DNA of 17,876 nt, taken from Chitinivibrio sp051745065 (GTDB taxonomy: Bacteria; Fibrobacterota; Chitinivibrionia; Chitinivibrionales; Chitinivibrionaceae). The notes under the pieces were generated by a model. That model searched no databases. It had not been told where the DNA came from and worked only from the letters and a program-made list of their open reading frames with translations. This document shows, one piece after another, positions 8,697 to 15,357 of the stretch (within the stretch, counting starts at the first letter, position 1; the number at the start of each line of letters is the position of its first letter). The stretch covers positions 1 to 17,876 of the forward strand of contig JBNJDQ010000038.1 in the NCBI GenBank assembly GCA_051745065.1. Direction: 5' to 3'. The translations under genes and the position numbers were made by a program.

Positions 8697-10059
8697 AGCG
8701 TTTCATCCAGCGCCAGAGCGTACTGCGGTTGACACCGAAAAATTCCGCTGTCTCCGATTTATTGCCCCGGTATTTCTCCAGAGCCCGAAGCAGTTCTTCC
8801 CGGTTTGGTTTGCGGCGGGCAGTGGTATCGCGGGAGAGAAAATCGAGGGTGTCGTACGGACCTTCGGCGGGATTCTGTGAGGTGCGTCGGATATCCATGG
8901 GCAGATTGAATACATCAATCATGTCGCTTTGACAGGTGACAAAGGCGTGTTCAATGGCGTTTTCCAGCTCCCGGACATTCCCCTTCCAATTGTGGCTCAG
9001 GAGAAATTCCAGGGCATTTTCCGTTATGCCCGAGATGGCCCGCCCTGTTTCTGCATTAAATTTACGGATAAAATGGGCCGTCAGGTAGGGGATGTCCTCC
9101 TTACGCTCCCGCAGAGGGGGCAGATGAATCGGAAAGACCTTGAGACGGTAGTAGAAATCCTCCCGGAAAGCTCCATCTGACACAAGTTTCTCCAGATTCC
9201 GGTTGGTGGCGGTGATAATACGTACATCGGACTTTTTGGTTGCACTGTCCCCGACCCGTTCAAACTCCTTCTCCTGCATGAAACGCAACAATTTGATCTG
9301 AATCAGCTGTGAAATATCGCCGATTTCATCAAGAAAAAGTGTGCCGCCGTCGGCAACGGTAATACGGCCTTTTTTGTCCCTGATTGCTCCGGTGAAGGCC
9401 CCTTTTACATGGCCGAAGAGTTCACTTTCGAGAAGGGATTCGGGCAGGGCCGAACAGTTGACCGCCACAAAAGGGGCATCGGCGCGGTCGCTGTTGTTGT
9501 GAATTGCCTTGGCGACCAGCTCTTTGCCCGTACCGCTTTCGCCGCTGATAAAGGTGTTGGCCATGGAGTTTGCCGCAAAGCTGATCTGCTGGAAGACATT
9601 TTCCATGATGCGGCTTTTGGCAATTATGTCGTGGGTATCGGATGAGCGTTCCTTCAGCTGTTTTTCCAGCATTTTTATGCGGTCTTCGCTTTCTTTCTGT
9701 GCGGAGAGATCCGTGATCGTTTCCACGGCCCCCACAACGGCTCCGTCAGCTTCTATTAAGCGGCCGCTTTTGAGTATCGGAATAAGACGCCCCGTTTTAT
9801 GAAGAATCTGACATTCTGCATTATGTACATTTCCGTTTTCAAAAAGATTGCAGTCGGCTTTCTCGCTGCAGCGCAGAATCTCACAGGCATTTTTGCCAAG
9901 AATATCTTCGCGGGTGTAACCGCTGATATCTTCACAGCTTTTGTTGCAGTACCGGATTGTATTGTCCCGGTCGACGAGGATAACCGCTTCTGCCATGGTT
10001 TCAAGGACCATGTTCAGACAGTCTGCAGAAAGTTGATCTTCATTGAATACACAGTTCAT
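8680..10059 (-). CDS. PAS-domain sigma-54-dependent transcriptional activator (bacterial enhancer-binding protein)
   Basis: 459 aa. It has an N-terminal PAS domain (about 14-118), a short coiled linker (about 119-140), a central AAA+ domain and a C-terminal Fis-type helix-turn-helix (about 415-455, NKSETAEFFGVNRSTLWRWMKR). The AAA+ domain has Walker A GESGTGKE (173-180), the sigma-54 contact loop GAFTGA (220-225) and Walker B D244-E245, so it should open sigma-54 RNA polymerase promoters using ATP. There is no receiver domain, so the signal probably enters through the PAS. The first 83 residues contain eight cysteines (3, 14, 38, 42, 59, 64, 70, 83), suggesting a metal, redox or cofactor site. 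ATG 10059 has GGAG 5 nt upstream. It lies between two class A PBP genes on the same strand and overlaps pbpC, so wall synthesis genes are the obvious candidate targets. It could also act on promoters elsewhere. Confidence 0.95.
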   Translation of the reverse strand: MNCVFNEDQLSADCLNMVLETMAEAVILVDRDNTIRYCNKSCEDISGYTREDILGKNACEILRCSEKADCNLFENGNVHNAECQILHKTGRLIPILKSGRLIEADGAVVGAVETITDLSAQKESEDRIKMLEKQLKERSSDTHDIIAKSRIMENVFQQISFAANSMANTFISGESGTGKELVAKAIHNNSDRADAPFVAVNCSALPESLLESELFGHVKGAFTGAIRDKKGRITVADGGTLFLDEIGDISQLIQIKLLRFMQEKEFERVGDSATKKSDVRIITATNRNLEKLVSDGAFREDFYYRLKVFPIHLPPLRERKEDIPYLTAHFIRKFNAETGRAISGITENALEFLLSHNWKGNVRELENAIEHAFVTCQSDMIDVFNLPMDIRRTSQNPAEGPYDTLDFLSRDTTARRKPNREELLRALEKYRGNKSETAEFFGVNRSTLWRWMKRFEIET

Positions 10060-10079
10060 AGGAGCTCCGCTCTGTTTTT

Positions 10080-10101
10080 GAATAATAAAAATATATTATT
10101 C
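10080..10101. promoter_or_regulatory. Perfect inverted repeat upstream of the sigma-54 activator gene, operator candidate
   Basis: GAATAATA (10080-10087) and TATTATTC (10094-10101) are perfect 8-bp inverted arms around an AAAATA spacer. They lie 20 bp upstream of the activator ATG (10059, minus strand). The element is very AT-rich amid GC-richer flanks. It could be a regulator binding site, overlap a promoter, or form the U-rich part of a terminator for the upstream PBP gene. On the minus strand it is preceded by a CCCC/GGGG pair (about 10101-10120). Confidence 0.4.
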
Positions 10102-10181
10102 CCCGTCCTGCAGTGGGGCTTGCCTCCAGTACAGAGTATCAGCCCCGTGTCAATTCTGCCGGTGCGGGTCGGCGGGACGAC

Positions 10182-13133
10182 TTATTCCGCCGATTCCATG
10201 GTATCCTTCCGGGGCGCGTCAGGCGCATCCCGGTTGATCGTACTGTCTGTGTTTGAAGTATCATCAGAGGAGCCCTTTTCGGTGCTGCCGAAAAGCTCTG
10301 CAGCTGCATCCCCGGGCAGTTCCCCGGCTCCGGCAGTACTGTCAGGGACGGAGTCCTTTTGCTGGTGCGCATTTTGCCATGCCCGCTCCAGCAGCTCTTC
10401 GTATTCGTGGTAATACTCATTCGGCGCAGGGGTTCCCGCAGCGTGGAGAAGATCCCGACTGACATATTTATGCAGGCTCTTGCCGTCGCGGGCACCGGTG
10501 TTTTCATAATTTCCCTCGCCGATGCAGGCAATGGTCAGATCCCGCATTTCTGTTGAATCCCGCGTTGTATCCAGTTTTTGCATATCAACCCGGATAACCG
10601 CATTCCAATGGCAGTAATTGGTCAGTTTTTTTGACCAGCCGGGTTTGTTGTACGGTTGCAGTATATCATTTGTTGTACCGCTTTTGGCAAAATTGGAGAG
10701 GGGAGTCCTGCGCCGCAGGAGATCTGTGCTGAAGGGGACCGTGTCTGCCGGGATTGCACTGTCCGCAACGGGAATATCGTATTTGTTCAGCCTGTCATAG
10801 CCGTTGGACGTCAGGCGCTTATGCAGCCCCAGAAGAGTAGGGCGGATTTCATTGATATCGGAAAAGGGATGATAGATTCGGGCCGGTTCATAGATACTGT
10901 CCAGCTGATAGGCGGTTCCTTCCATGGTAATGCCGGAGGCAAAAAGGGTGATGTCTTCAGCGGGGCGTTCCACAAGGCGGTTGTTGTGGAGCATATTGAA
11001 AAGATGCATCTGTTCCAGCAGGGTCAGTTCCAGAGTGCCCAGGGCAACGGAGTAGAGTGAGTCGCTTATGGCGGAAACATCGGCCCCGACAATACGGCAG
11101 AGTTCCTTGTACAAGCGGGGCCCTGTGATTTCCCGGCCGGCAAAGGCGGTTTTCATTGTATCATACAGATTGAGATTGTACAGAAGCTGTGCTGTGCGGA
11201 AGTGATTGTTCCTGAGTTCTCCCGTTGAATCGAAAACTCGGGCATTCAGGCGGTAGGCGCTTTCAACGCCGAGAATATTGTTGGATGAAGCAAGGTGGTT
11301 GTAAACAAAATCCCTTCCGTCAATAACCCAGCCGTGGTTGTGTACCTTGTAGGGCGGACTTCCCGCGGGAACGTTATGAAAGGTGGCCCATCCGCTTTTT
11401 CCGCGCTGCTCAAACGTGTGGTGCCAGGCCAGTGAGGTATCGGTGACGGTCACTGTATCGCTCCATTTGTCGTAGGGGGCGAATTTATTGAGCTCAAAAA
11501 GAAGGGCATTGAGAATCGGTTTTGCCGTGGAAGAACCGTTGGGCACGGGGTTTTTAAACAGAGACACACAGCGCGAGCCCAGCTTATCCCGCGAGGCATA
11601 GGCGCGCAGTTTCCCCGACTCCGCATCCATGATTGCGTAACTGTAGTACTGCCCGTCCACGGGGATCTTTCGTTTTGCATAATGGAACAGGGAGCGGCGG
11701 TAGCGGTTCTTCCCCTCTGTCCTGCGGTAGCGAATGTTGGTGAAAACCGTGTCGCCGGCCTTCATCTCAACCGCGGTATTGCGGTCTGCTTCGGAATAAA
11801 CCGTGTCTTTTGTGCATACGCTGATATGGTCCGTGGTATCCGCGGGTGGGGCTTTGCGGGTTACTTCTTCGCCACGGCTGCCGATGCGGGCCATGGTAAG
11901 GATTGTTGTGTCAGCACCGAAGCCGCGCCCGGCGATCATTTCCTCCAGTTTTCGCTGCACTGCAAGATCGATGGTAAGGTCAATGGTGACATTCCCCTTT
12001 CGCCGAATCAGGGAGTTGGGGTCAATGAGATCAAACTGCTGCAGGGAGTCCCGGCTGTAGCCACGATCGGTAAGAAATTTTTTCCAGTAACGATTTGCAA
12101 GATCAATGAGATGTCCGTGTTCCGTGCTCACCCGCCGGGGTTTGCTGAAAGTCAGACTGTCAATTGCTGCAAGGACCGAATCCTGCTTTGGGCCGCTCCA
12201 GTTGAGTCTGGCAGCAATGCGCGGCATGTCGATGCGGCATTGACGGCGGATTTTATCGGGGTAGTTCATGCCCCATTTTACCATGCGCGAGACGTAAACC
12301 GACTGTGCGTCACTCAGTTGTGAAACCGGCCTGTTCCATAATCCCCGGGCGATGTCGGCGATGCCGATGAGTCCGTGGGATGAGGTAATGCAGTGATTGG
12401 CGTATACTTCCATGATCTCCTCGGGGGAGTAGCGCTGGCGGAGGGCCGCGGCAAGCTGAAGTTCCTGAAGTTTGCGGTCGATACTGCGGGCAACGTATCG
12501 GCGCCCTTTGCTGTCCAGATGGGAGACAAACATTTTGGCAACCTGCTGGGTTATTCCGGAGGTCCCCGTGGGTTTCTGCAGACGGAGAGTGCGAATGCTT
12601 TCCAGGGCAGCTGTCACGGCGGAGCGGACAAAGCTTTTATACTCAAAGCCGTATTCATTGGTGAAGAAGTTTTCATCCTCCGCAGCCACCAGGGCCTGAA
12701 TGAATGTTTCCGGAAGAGAATCATACGGGGCACGCTGGTGATCCGTTTTGATCCGGGCGATTGTGCGGCGGCGGCAGTCGCGTACGGTAATGGTGTTGGA
12801 GTAGCTGTTGATGCGGTTGAGCCGCTCAACAACTGAGAGAGAGGGATAGTCCTGCAGTGGGATACCCCGGGCGGTTCGGGCTTCTGAACGGCCGGCCCCA
12901 CCGTTGATTCTGTTCAGTTCCTTTGTCAGCTTTTCCTGGTATGCGATATCATGCCACGCTGCACCGAAATCGGTGGAGAGCAGCCCCTGTTGATCCATAC
13001 GGTTCAGTTTATCGGCCCATTTTTCCGCATATTTGTGAGCAAAATACCTTCCGCCGTAGTAACCGGCGGGTACAGCTGCAATTACCAGAAGCAGCAGAAT
13101 CAGAAATATTCGAAGAGCCGGGTGTTCCTTCAT
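10182..13133 (-). CDS. Divergent bifunctional class A penicillin-binding protein (PBP1A-like)
   Basis: 983 aa, with an N-terminal membrane anchor (about 7-26) and a long periplasmic part. A GT51 region is recognisable: E152-D-E-N-F-F, then SGITQQVAK, then SIDRKLQELQ followed by EEIMEVYAN. However, the histidine usual after the ED motif is replaced (FFTNEYGFE). The transpeptidase has S535-T-A-K538, an SSN motif (HLASSNNIL) and K817-S-G-T820 in place of KTG. The catalytic serine, lysine and probably the GT glutamates are therefore present. The last 50 or so residues are a hydrophilic Ser/Thr/Asp/Glu-rich tail. ATG 13133 is chosen. GTG 13136, one codon upstream, fits the GAGGAG ribosome-binding site better (7 nt) and is a real alternative. 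The longer open frame to 13319 runs into the divergent ribF gene and lacks signal-peptide logic. It is the first gene of the minus-strand cluster with the sigma-54 activator and pbpC. Confidence 0.88.
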   Translation of the reverse strand: MKEHPALRIFLILLLLVIAAVPAGYYGGRYFAHKYAEKWADKLNRMDQQGLLSTDFGAAWHDIAYQEKLTKELNRINGGAGRSEARTARGIPLQDYPSLSVVERLNRINSYSNTITVRDCRRRTIARIKTDHQRAPYDSLPETFIQALVAAEDENFFTNEYGFEYKSFVRSAVTAALESIRTLRLQKPTGTSGITQQVAKMFVSHLDSKGRRYVARSIDRKLQELQLAAALRQRYSPEEIMEVYANHCITSSHGLIGIADIARGLWNRPVSQLSDAQSVYVSRMVKWGMNYPDKIRRQCRIDMPRIAARLNWSGPKQDSVLAAIDSLTFSKPRRVSTEHGHLIDLANRYWKKFLTDRGYSRDSLQQFDLIDPNSLIRRKGNVTIDLTIDLAVQRKLEEMIAGRGFGADTTILTMARIGSRGEEVTRKAPPADTTDHISVCTKDTVYSEADRNTAVEMKAGDTVFTNIRYRRTEGKNRYRRSLFHYAKRKIPVDGQYYSYAIMDAESGKLRAYASRDKLGSRCVSLFKNPVPNGSSTAKPILNALLFELNKFAPYDKWSDTVTVTDTSLAWHHTFEQRGKSGWATFHNVPAGSPPYKVHNHGWVIDGRDFVYNHLASSNNILGVESAYRLNARVFDSTGELRNNHFRTAQLLYNLNLYDTMKTAFAGREITGPRLYKELCRIVGADVSAISDSLYSVALGTLELTLLEQMHLFNMLHNNRLVERPAEDITLFASGITMEGTAYQLDSIYEPARIYHPFSDINEIRPTLLGLHKRLTSNGYDRLNKYDIPVADSAIPADTVPFSTDLLRRRTPLSNFAKSGTTNDILQPYNKPGWSKKLTNYCHWNAVIRVDMQKLDTTRDSTEMRDLTIACIGEGNYENTGARDGKSLHKYVSRDLLHAAGTPAPNEYYHEYEELLERAWQNAHQQKDSVPDSTAGAGELPGDAAAELFGSTEKGSSDDTSNTDSTINRDAPDAPRKDTMESAE

Positions 13134-13229
13134 CACGGCATTTCTCCTCTCAATTATGATGTTTTCTGTGTAAATATAACGTATATTACAGGATGACAGA
13201 AAAATAATCCGACAGAAACAGGACGATTC
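13134..13229. promoter_or_regulatory. Divergent promoter/operator region between the PBP gene and ribF
   Basis: This 96-bp region must hold the start signals for two divergent genes. Its centre is AT-rich. TTTTCTGT (13162-13169) and ACAGAAAA (13196-13203) form a perfect 8-bp inverted repeat. Inside it TGTAA (13169-13173) and TTACA (13186-13190) form a second one. GACAGAAA occurs twice in direct orientation (13195-13202 and 13211-13218). Hexamers such as TATATT (13182-13187) could serve as -10 elements, but no good -35 is seen. AGGA (13220-13223) is the ribF ribosome-binding site. On the minus strand GAGGAG serves the PBP gene. Confidence 0.45.
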
Positions 13230-14162
13230 GTGGAAATTATTACGCTGACCCCTCAAACACGCCTGCATGAAAAGACTCTGGTGACTATCGGCAATTTTGA
13301 TGGAATTCACCTGGGGCATCGAATGCTTATTGAGCGCCTTGTTTCAAAGGCCCGGCTGGAACGGGTTGCTTCGGTGGTGGTTACCTTTGAACCGCATACC
13401 CGGGATGTTGTTGGTGACGGTCCGGTTCCACGTTTGACGACACAGGCCGAAAAGGAAACTTTTCTTCGGGAGCTGAATGTCGATTACTGCGTGGTGATTC
13501 CTTTTACCGGGGAGGTTGCTGCTCTTGACCGGGATACATTTATTACGGAAATGCTCTCACGACAGCTGCAGTTTGTCGGTCTCGTGATGGGAGAGGATCA
13601 CCGTTTCGGCAAAAAAAACGTCTCTTCAGATAAAAAATTGCATATTCGCTGCGAAAAAAAACATTTTTACACCGTTAAACTGAAGCTCTATCGGGAAAAT
13701 GACACAGCTGCCGGTTCCACCCTGATTCGGGATATGATCCTTTCGGGGAATATGGATTCGGCCAATGATATGCTTGGCCATCCCTACCTGATCAGAGCAC
13801 AGCGAGTCCGGGGCAAGCGTCTTGGCATGGAGCTGGGGTACCCCACCCTGAACTTTATGTCACCGCCTTCGCAAAAGTTAGTTCCACCCCCCGGTGTCTA
13901 CGCTGCAGAACTCACGTATGAGTCGTACAGTTTAACGGGGTGTCTCTATTTTGGGAAATGTCCCACCTTCGGAACGAGGGAGGTGCATTTCGAGTTCTTT
14001 TCCCTCGACCCCCTTGTGGTCGATCCGACCGTGGGTGATGAGTGCTCCCTTTGGGTGCACGGAAGGGTTCGGGGAGAGAAACGGTTTGGTTCCCCCCGGG
14101 AGCTTGTTGCCCAGGTCCGGCGGGATGTAGCAGAAATTAAAGCGTATTTCAGGAAAGGGTAA
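13230..14162 (+). CDS. ribF: Bifunctional riboflavin kinase / FAD synthetase RibF
   Basis: 310 aa, standard length. It phosphorylates riboflavin to FMN and adenylates FMN to FAD in the cytoplasm. The N-terminal nucleotidyltransferase half shows GNFDGIHLGH (21-30), VTFEPH and GEDHRFG. The C-terminal kinase half shows RGKRLGMELGYPTLNF, PPPGVYA, YFGKCPTF and HFEFFS, all in the expected order. The start is GTG 13230, with AGGA at 13220-13223 and a 6-nt spacer. No FMN riboswitch is visible in the short upstream region. rpsO follows after 4 bp with its ribosome-binding site inside the end of ribF. This ribF-rpsO arrangement is common in bacteria. Confidence 0.97.
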   Translation: MEIITLTPQTRLHEKTLVTIGNFDGIHLGHRMLIERLVSKARLERVASVVVTFEPHTRDVVGDGPVPRLTTQAEKETFLRELNVDYCVVIPFTGEVAALDRDTFITEMLSRQLQFVGLVMGEDHRFGKKNVSSDKKLHIRCEKKHFYTVKLKLYRENDTAAGSTLIRDMILSGNMDSANDMLGHPYLIRAQRVRGKRLGMELGYPTLNFMSPPSQKLVPPPGVYAAELTYESYSLTGCLYFGKCPTFGTREVHFEFFSLDPLVVDPTVGDECSLWVHGRVRGEKRFGSPRELVAQVRRDVAEIKAYFRKG

Positions 14163-14166
14163 GATA

Positions 14167-14436
14167 ATGTCTGTAACAACAGAAAAGAAATCAGAGCTCG
14201 TAAAAGAGTTTGGAAATGATACGGCGGATTCCGGTAATCCCAGTGTACAGATTGCGATTCTCACAGAGCGGATCAAGAATCTGACAACTCATATCAAGGC
14301 GAATCCCAAGGATTTCTCCACCAAGAGAAGTCTGATGATTCTTATCGGTAAGCGGAAAAGGCTTCTGCGGTTTCTTCAAAATACGAATCTTGAAGGATAT
14401 CGTTCACTTCTCGGTAAACTCGGTCTGAAGCGCTAA
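14167..14436 (+). CDS. rpsO: 30S ribosomal protein S15
   Basis: 89 aa, exactly the normal size. S15 binds the central domain of 16S rRNA early in small-subunit assembly and forms a bridge to the 50S subunit. Family hallmarks are present: the D-x-G-x-P-x-VQ-x-A-x-LTERI segment, the central KRSLMILIGKRKRLLRFL helix, and the ending YRSLLGKLGLKR. The segment usually reading KDHHSRRG is KDFSTKRS here, a common type of variation. ATG 14167 uses the purine-rich GGAAAGGG at the end of ribF. The gene is followed by a strong terminator. Confidence 0.98.
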   Translation: MSVTTEKKSELVKEFGNDTADSGNPSVQIAILTERIKNLTTHIKANPKDFSTKRSLMILIGKRKRLLRFLQNTNLEGYRSLLGKLGLKR

Positions 14437-14457
14437 GCGTCACCGAATGTCTTCATG

Positions 14458-14485
14458 AGGGGAGGTTCCGCGAACCTCCCTTTTT
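14458..14485 (+). terminator. Rho-independent terminator of the ribF-rpsO unit
   Basis: GGGAGGTTC (14460-14468) pairs perfectly with GAACCTCCC (14472-14480) around the loop CGC, followed by TTTTT (14481-14485). This is a textbook intrinsic terminator 21 bp after the rpsO stop. Confidence 0.93.
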
Positions 14486-14492
14486 AATTTCC

Positions 14493-14524
14493 TTCGAAGT
14501 CGGAAAGAAACTATTTTATATAAA
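14493..14524 (+). promoter_or_regulatory. Candidate promoter for the DtxR-type regulator gene
   Basis: TATATA (14517-14522) or TATAAA (14519-14524) is a good -10-like sequence just after the rpsO terminator and about 26-33 bp before the TTG start. The -35 is poor (TTCGAA, 14493-14498). The position makes biological sense, but the match is weak. Confidence 0.35.
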
Positions 14525-14549
14525 CGAAATTATTGTGCCGGGGGGTATT

Positions 14550-15266
14550 TTGAGCAGTACTGATCAACTTTCCTCATCTCTGGAAGACTATCTTGAAGCA
14601 ATTCTGGAGCTTGTGGACAGACAATCTGTGGCGCGGGTTAAAAATATATCCGACCTGCTTGGTGTAAAACGTTCGTCCGTCACTGTTGCTCTGCGTAATC
14701 TTTCTGAACGCGGTTTGGTACATTATTCCCCCTACTCTGTTATTACACTCACCGAAAAAGGTGATCGCATCGCCCGCTGTATCAGCTGCAAACATAAATA
14801 TCTCAGTCTTTTTTTCCGGGATATCCTGGCCGTTGACCGGGAACGGGCAGAGGATATTGCCTGCCGCATGGAGCATGGTTTTGATTCCGAGGTATTCGTG
14901 CGATTCCGTGCTTTTTACGATTATATTAAAGAAAACATGGATATTTCACAAATCCACCGGGCTGTGGATGATCTCTGCAGCAGCGGTCTTAACGGGTGTG
15001 AATGTGGTGCAATCAGCCTGGGTGAGGAAGGTCCCCTTCTTTCGTCTCTTGCCGACTGCCGTGAAGGTACTCAGGGAGTTGTTACGAAAATTTCCGCTTC
15101 ATCCGGGGAGCAGCACGCCCTCGGTGAACTGGGTATACAGACGGGCCTCGCTGTTTCTGTGCAGAAGCGTGATCTTGGAGGACGTTTGATTACCCTGGGC
15201 GCTGCGGGCTTTCGGGTCTCTCTCGACATGGATCGGGCACGGGCGGTACTGGTTGAGGTTCGCTGA
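14550..15266 (+). CDS. DtxR/MntR-family metal-dependent regulator with FeoA-like C-terminal domain
   Basis: 238 aa, a full-length DtxR-type protein. It has an N-terminal winged helix (about 8-75) and a metal-binding/dimerisation domain (about 76-150). An SH3/FeoA-like domain follows (about 170-238; GTQGVVTKI... LGELGIQTGLAV). It should repress or control metal-uptake genes when loaded with Fe2+ or Mn2+. Likely ligands are D13 and E16 in SLEDYLEAI, H82, and C105, E108 and H109 in ACRMEH. The D/E pair resembles MntR while the Cys position resembles DtxR/IdeR, so the metal cannot be called. Extra cysteines occur at 77, 80, 143, 150 and 152. TTG 14550 is chosen because G-run 14540-14545 is a plausible ribosome-binding site and the product then begins close to the family start. 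GTG 14535 is an alternative without such a site. Confidence 0.88.
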   Translation: MSSTDQLSSSLEDYLEAILELVDRQSVARVKNISDLLGVKRSSVTVALRNLSERGLVHYSPYSVITLTEKGDRIARCISCKHKYLSLFFRDILAVDRERAEDIACRMEHGFDSEVFVRFRAFYDYIKENMDISQIHRAVDDLCSSGLNGCECGAISLGEEGPLLSSLADCREGTQGVVTKISASSGEQHALGELGIQTGLAVSVQKRDLGGRLITLGAAGFRVSLDMDRARAVLVEVR

Positions 15267-15287
15267 ACATCGCTTTTGCTTTTTACC

Positions 15288-15316
15288 TTGCACCGGATCA
15301 GCTTAGATTATATACT
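15288..15316 (+). promoter_or_regulatory. Promoter candidate for the EAL/HDOD gene
   Basis: TTGCAC (15288-15293) and TATACT (15311-15316) are separated by exactly 17 bp, a sigma-70-like arrangement with a good -10 and a partial -35. Transcription would begin about 15322-15325, which favours ATG 15358 over TTG 15328 as the gene start. Confidence 0.55.
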
Positions 15317-15357
15317 CAATTCGGTGATTGGGTAAACACAGTCGAAAGTATTCACCT

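Noticed and set aside
10101..10120. Terminator for the PBP gene formed by CCCC/GGGG before the AT-rich repeat
   Set aside because: Only four G-C pairs close a large loop, so it is too weak to list as a separate terminator. It is mentioned with the inverted repeat.
10060..10181. Sigma-54 promoter (GG-N10-GC) upstream of the activator gene
   Set aside because: GG and GC dinucleotides occur, but I could not find the correct 10-bp spacing with the flanking consensus bases.
13134..13319. 62-residue N-terminal extension of the minus-strand PBP
   Set aside because: It overlaps the divergent ribF start, lacks a ribosome-binding site and would bury the membrane anchor. ATG 13133 or GTG 13136 fits better.
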